15,756 nt of DNA from an uncultured Gammaproteobacteria bacterium (GTDB taxonomy: Bacteria > Pseudomonadota > Gammaproteobacteria > Pseudomonadales > Litorivicinaceae), in contig CAJXXD010000004.1 in the NCBI GenBank assembly GCA_913062835.1, forward strand, positions 1 to 15,756. The letters are read 5' to 3'. The translations under genes and the position numbers were made by a program. Shown piece by piece: positions 14,154-15,756 of the stretch. Below the pieces are notes generated by a model, which did no database searches, had not been told where the DNA came from, and was given only the letters and a program-made list of their open reading frames with translations. Position 1 is the first letter of the stretch; each line of letters opens with the position of its first letter.

Positions 14154-15647
14154 ATGAAATTAGTTAATCGGTTTCAACTCACCGCACTGGCCTCGGGCTT
14201 GGCCGTTGTGCTCTCCAGTTCCGTTTCTGCACTCGAAATGACACAGATCGGTGAAATTCAAATCGGGCAGGGTGAAGGCTATGCCGAAATGCTTCGGTAC
14301 CACGCCCAGTCTCAGAGTTTGGTAGTGACTGCGTCTGAAACCGGAACCGTCGAACGTATCTCGGTGGCCACACCCTCTGCCCCATCTATGATGGCACCGT
14401 TCGATCTGGATGGTGGGGATGTGACCGCCGTGGCTGTGCATGGAGATTTGATTGCGGCGTCTATCAAGATGAAGCCGGCCGATGCGCCTGGGATGGTCAA
14501 GCTCTTCAATCAAGATGGATCGCTGCTAGCGACCTACGAAACAGGGGCATTGCCCGACAATATCGCGTTTTCACCAGACGGCCGGTACCTTTTAACTGCG
14601 AACGAGGGTGAGCCATCGGATGATTACAGCGTGGATCCAGAGGGTGGATTTACCCTGATCGACTTGGCTGCAGGCGCTGATAACGCGACAGTGACGCAGA
14701 TTTCATTGGCCGAGTTTGACGTGCCTGCAGGCGCGCGCATTGTGAAGCCAGGCCAGAGTTTCGCGGCCGATGCAGAGCCCGAATACGTGACTTTTTCAGC
14801 GGATGGCAAGACTGCTTACGCAACGATTCAAGAAAATAATGCGATTGCGGTGATTGATGTAGCCAATAAAGAAGTGCGTGACATCGTGGGACTCGGCTAT
14901 AAAAACGTCTCTCGCACCAGTCACGACATGTCCAATAAAGACAATGGCATCAACATGAAGCGGTGGCCGGTTCTGATGATGTATCAACCCGATGCCATCG
15001 CAACCTATGAAATCAACGGGGCAACTTACCTGGTCACAGCCAACGAGGGCGACGCCAAAGACTACGACGGATTCTCTGAGGAAACTCGGGTGGCCGATCT
15101 GGTGCTCGACCGGACCACCTTCCCGAATGCTGATGAGCTTCAAAAGCCAGAAAATTTGGGTCGGTTGAAAACAACAACGACCATGGGCGATACCGACGGT
15201 GACGGAGATCATGACTTGGTATACGCGTATGGCGGTCGCTCATTCTCGATTTGGTCTGAACAAGGCACGTTGGTTTTTGACAGCGGAAACGCCTTCGAAT
15301 ATCTGATCGCGAACCGCTCGCCCGAAGTCTTCAACGCCAACGGCGGTAGTGATGAGATGGATGACCGGTCCGACGACAAGGGCCCTGAGCCTGAGGCGCT
15401 GGCGGTTGGTTCTGTGGATGGTCGTACCTATGCATTTATCGGCATGGAGCGAAACAACGCGATCTTTGCTTATGATGTGACATTGCCTTCTGATCCACAT
15501 TTGGCGGGTTACATGATGCCATCGGCCAACCATAACTCACCTGAAGGGTTGGAATTTATCTCGGCCGAAGACAGTCCAACAGGCAAGCCTTTGTTGGCGA
15601 TCGCCTATGAGATGACGGGGACCGTTGCGATCTATCAGATCGACTAA
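14154..15647 (+). CDS. Secreted choice-of-anchor I family beta-propeller protein
   Basis: A 497-residue exported protein with a Sec signal peptide (MKLVNRF, hydrophobic core, cleavage after SVSA). The mature chain shows repeated propeller blades: IAFSPDGRYLLTANEGEPSDDY, written here as IAFSPDGRYLL then TANEGEPSDDY; YVTFSADGKTAYATIQENNAIAVID in pieces; YLVTANEGDAKDYDG; and near the end GPEPEALAVG and AFIGMERNNAIFAYD. These are the hallmarks of the choice-of-anchor I family, whose biochemical role is not settled; some members are annotated as alkaline phosphatases. A D-rich loop at residues 346-354 (DTDGDGDHD) looks like a calcium site. No C-terminal anchor is present, so it is probably periplasmic or released. 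AAGGAG lies 7 nt before the ATG. Pho-like repeats upstream suggest induction by phosphate starvation. It ends in its own terminator. Confidence 0.85.
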   Translation: MKLVNRFQLTALASGLAVVLSSSVSALEMTQIGEIQIGQGEGYAEMLRYHAQSQSLVVTASETGTVERISVATPSAPSMMAPFDLDGGDVTAVAVHGDLIAASIKMKPADAPGMVKLFNQDGSLLATYETGALPDNIAFSPDGRYLLTANEGEPSDDYSVDPEGGFTLIDLAAGADNATVTQISLAEFDVPAGARIVKPGQSFAADAEPEYVTFSADGKTAYATIQENNAIAVIDVANKEVRDIVGLGYKNVSRTSHDMSNKDNGINMKRWPVLMMYQPDAIATYEINGATYLVTANEGDAKDYDGFSEETRVADLVLDRTTFPNADELQKPENLGRLKTTTTMGDTDGDGDHDLVYAYGGRSFSIWSEQGTLVFDSGNAFEYLIANRSPEVFNANGGSDEMDDRSDDKGPEPEALAVGSVDGRTYAFIGMERNNAIFAYDVTLPSDPHLAGYMMPSANHNSPEGLEFISAEDSPTGKPLLAIAYEMTGTVAIYQID

Positions 15648-15668
15648 CACAGAGTCTGAGTCTGCAGC

Positions 15669-15708
15669 AAAGGCCGGGGTTGTTCTGCGATCCCGGCCTT
15701 TTATTTTC
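15669..15708 (+). terminator. Rho-independent terminator after the choice-of-anchor I gene
   Basis: AAAGGCCGGG (15669-15678) pairs perfectly with CCCGGCCTTT (15692-15701) around a 13-nt loop, and TTTTATTTT follows. It starts 21 nt after the stop codon. On the minus strand the stem is followed by only three T, so it may also weakly terminate an incoming minus-strand gene. Confidence 0.9.
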
Positions 15709-15756
15709 AAACTAAGCGGTATGACACGGGCACGTCGTTCAATTTGAGGCTAGAGG
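15707..15756 (-). CDS. Possible C-terminus of a minus-strand gene (cut by window edge)
   Basis: One minus-strand frame stays open from the window edge and reads SLKLNDVPVSYRLV before a TGA at 15709-15707. The residues look protein-like, and the stop lies just outside the terminator hairpin, as expected for convergent genes sharing one terminator. Only about 15 codons are visible, so this could equally be chance. No family can be named. Confidence 0.25.
   Translation of the reverse strand, partial: SSLKLNDVPVSYRLV

Overview
The window looks like ordinary chromosome from a free-living, probably marine or aquatic gammaproteobacterium. The closest recognisable matches are gammaproteobacterial: EttA and phosphoenolpyruvate carboxylase align along their whole lengths with the E. 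coli proteins as I remember them. I see no insertion sequence, phage gene, integrase, tRNA, rRNA or CRISPR array. The genus cannot be fixed from sequence alone.

Layout, left to right. Positions 1-1847, minus strand: ettA, a translation-throttle ABC-F ATPase, followed 7 nt later by the start of a PatB/MalY-type C-S lyase cut by the window edge. Positions 2008-4091, plus strand: a rhomboid protease, then after an AT-rich gap a secreted protein of unknown function, then two small membrane proteins with overlapping stop and start (the second is DUF423). These converge on a minus-strand copper P-type ATPase (4088-6403) with overlapping stop codons. Positions 6561-9096, plus strand: a Tat-exported PhoX-type alkaline phosphatase with a strong terminator, then a lipoprotein. 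Positions 9116-10020, minus strand: two small exported proteins of unknown function. Positions 10269-15647, plus strand: phosphoenolpyruvate carboxylase, a homocysteine S-methyltransferase-family protein and a secreted choice-of-anchor I beta-propeller protein with its own terminator. A possible minus-strand gene end lies at the right edge.

The most interesting signal is regulatory. Upstream of phoX there are four TGTCAT-like hexamers at an exact 11-bp period, the geometry of a PhoB operator (Pho box). A similar 11-bp register of TCAT cores lies upstream of the choice-of-anchor I gene. A weaker two-copy version lies in the AT-rich promoter region of the unknown secreted protein at 2849. This suggests a scattered phosphate-starvation regulon of exported proteins and offers a role for two poorly understood families. 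The remaining genes (ettA, ppc, copA, methyl transfer) are housekeeping and look intact. I found no convincing new multi-gene system.
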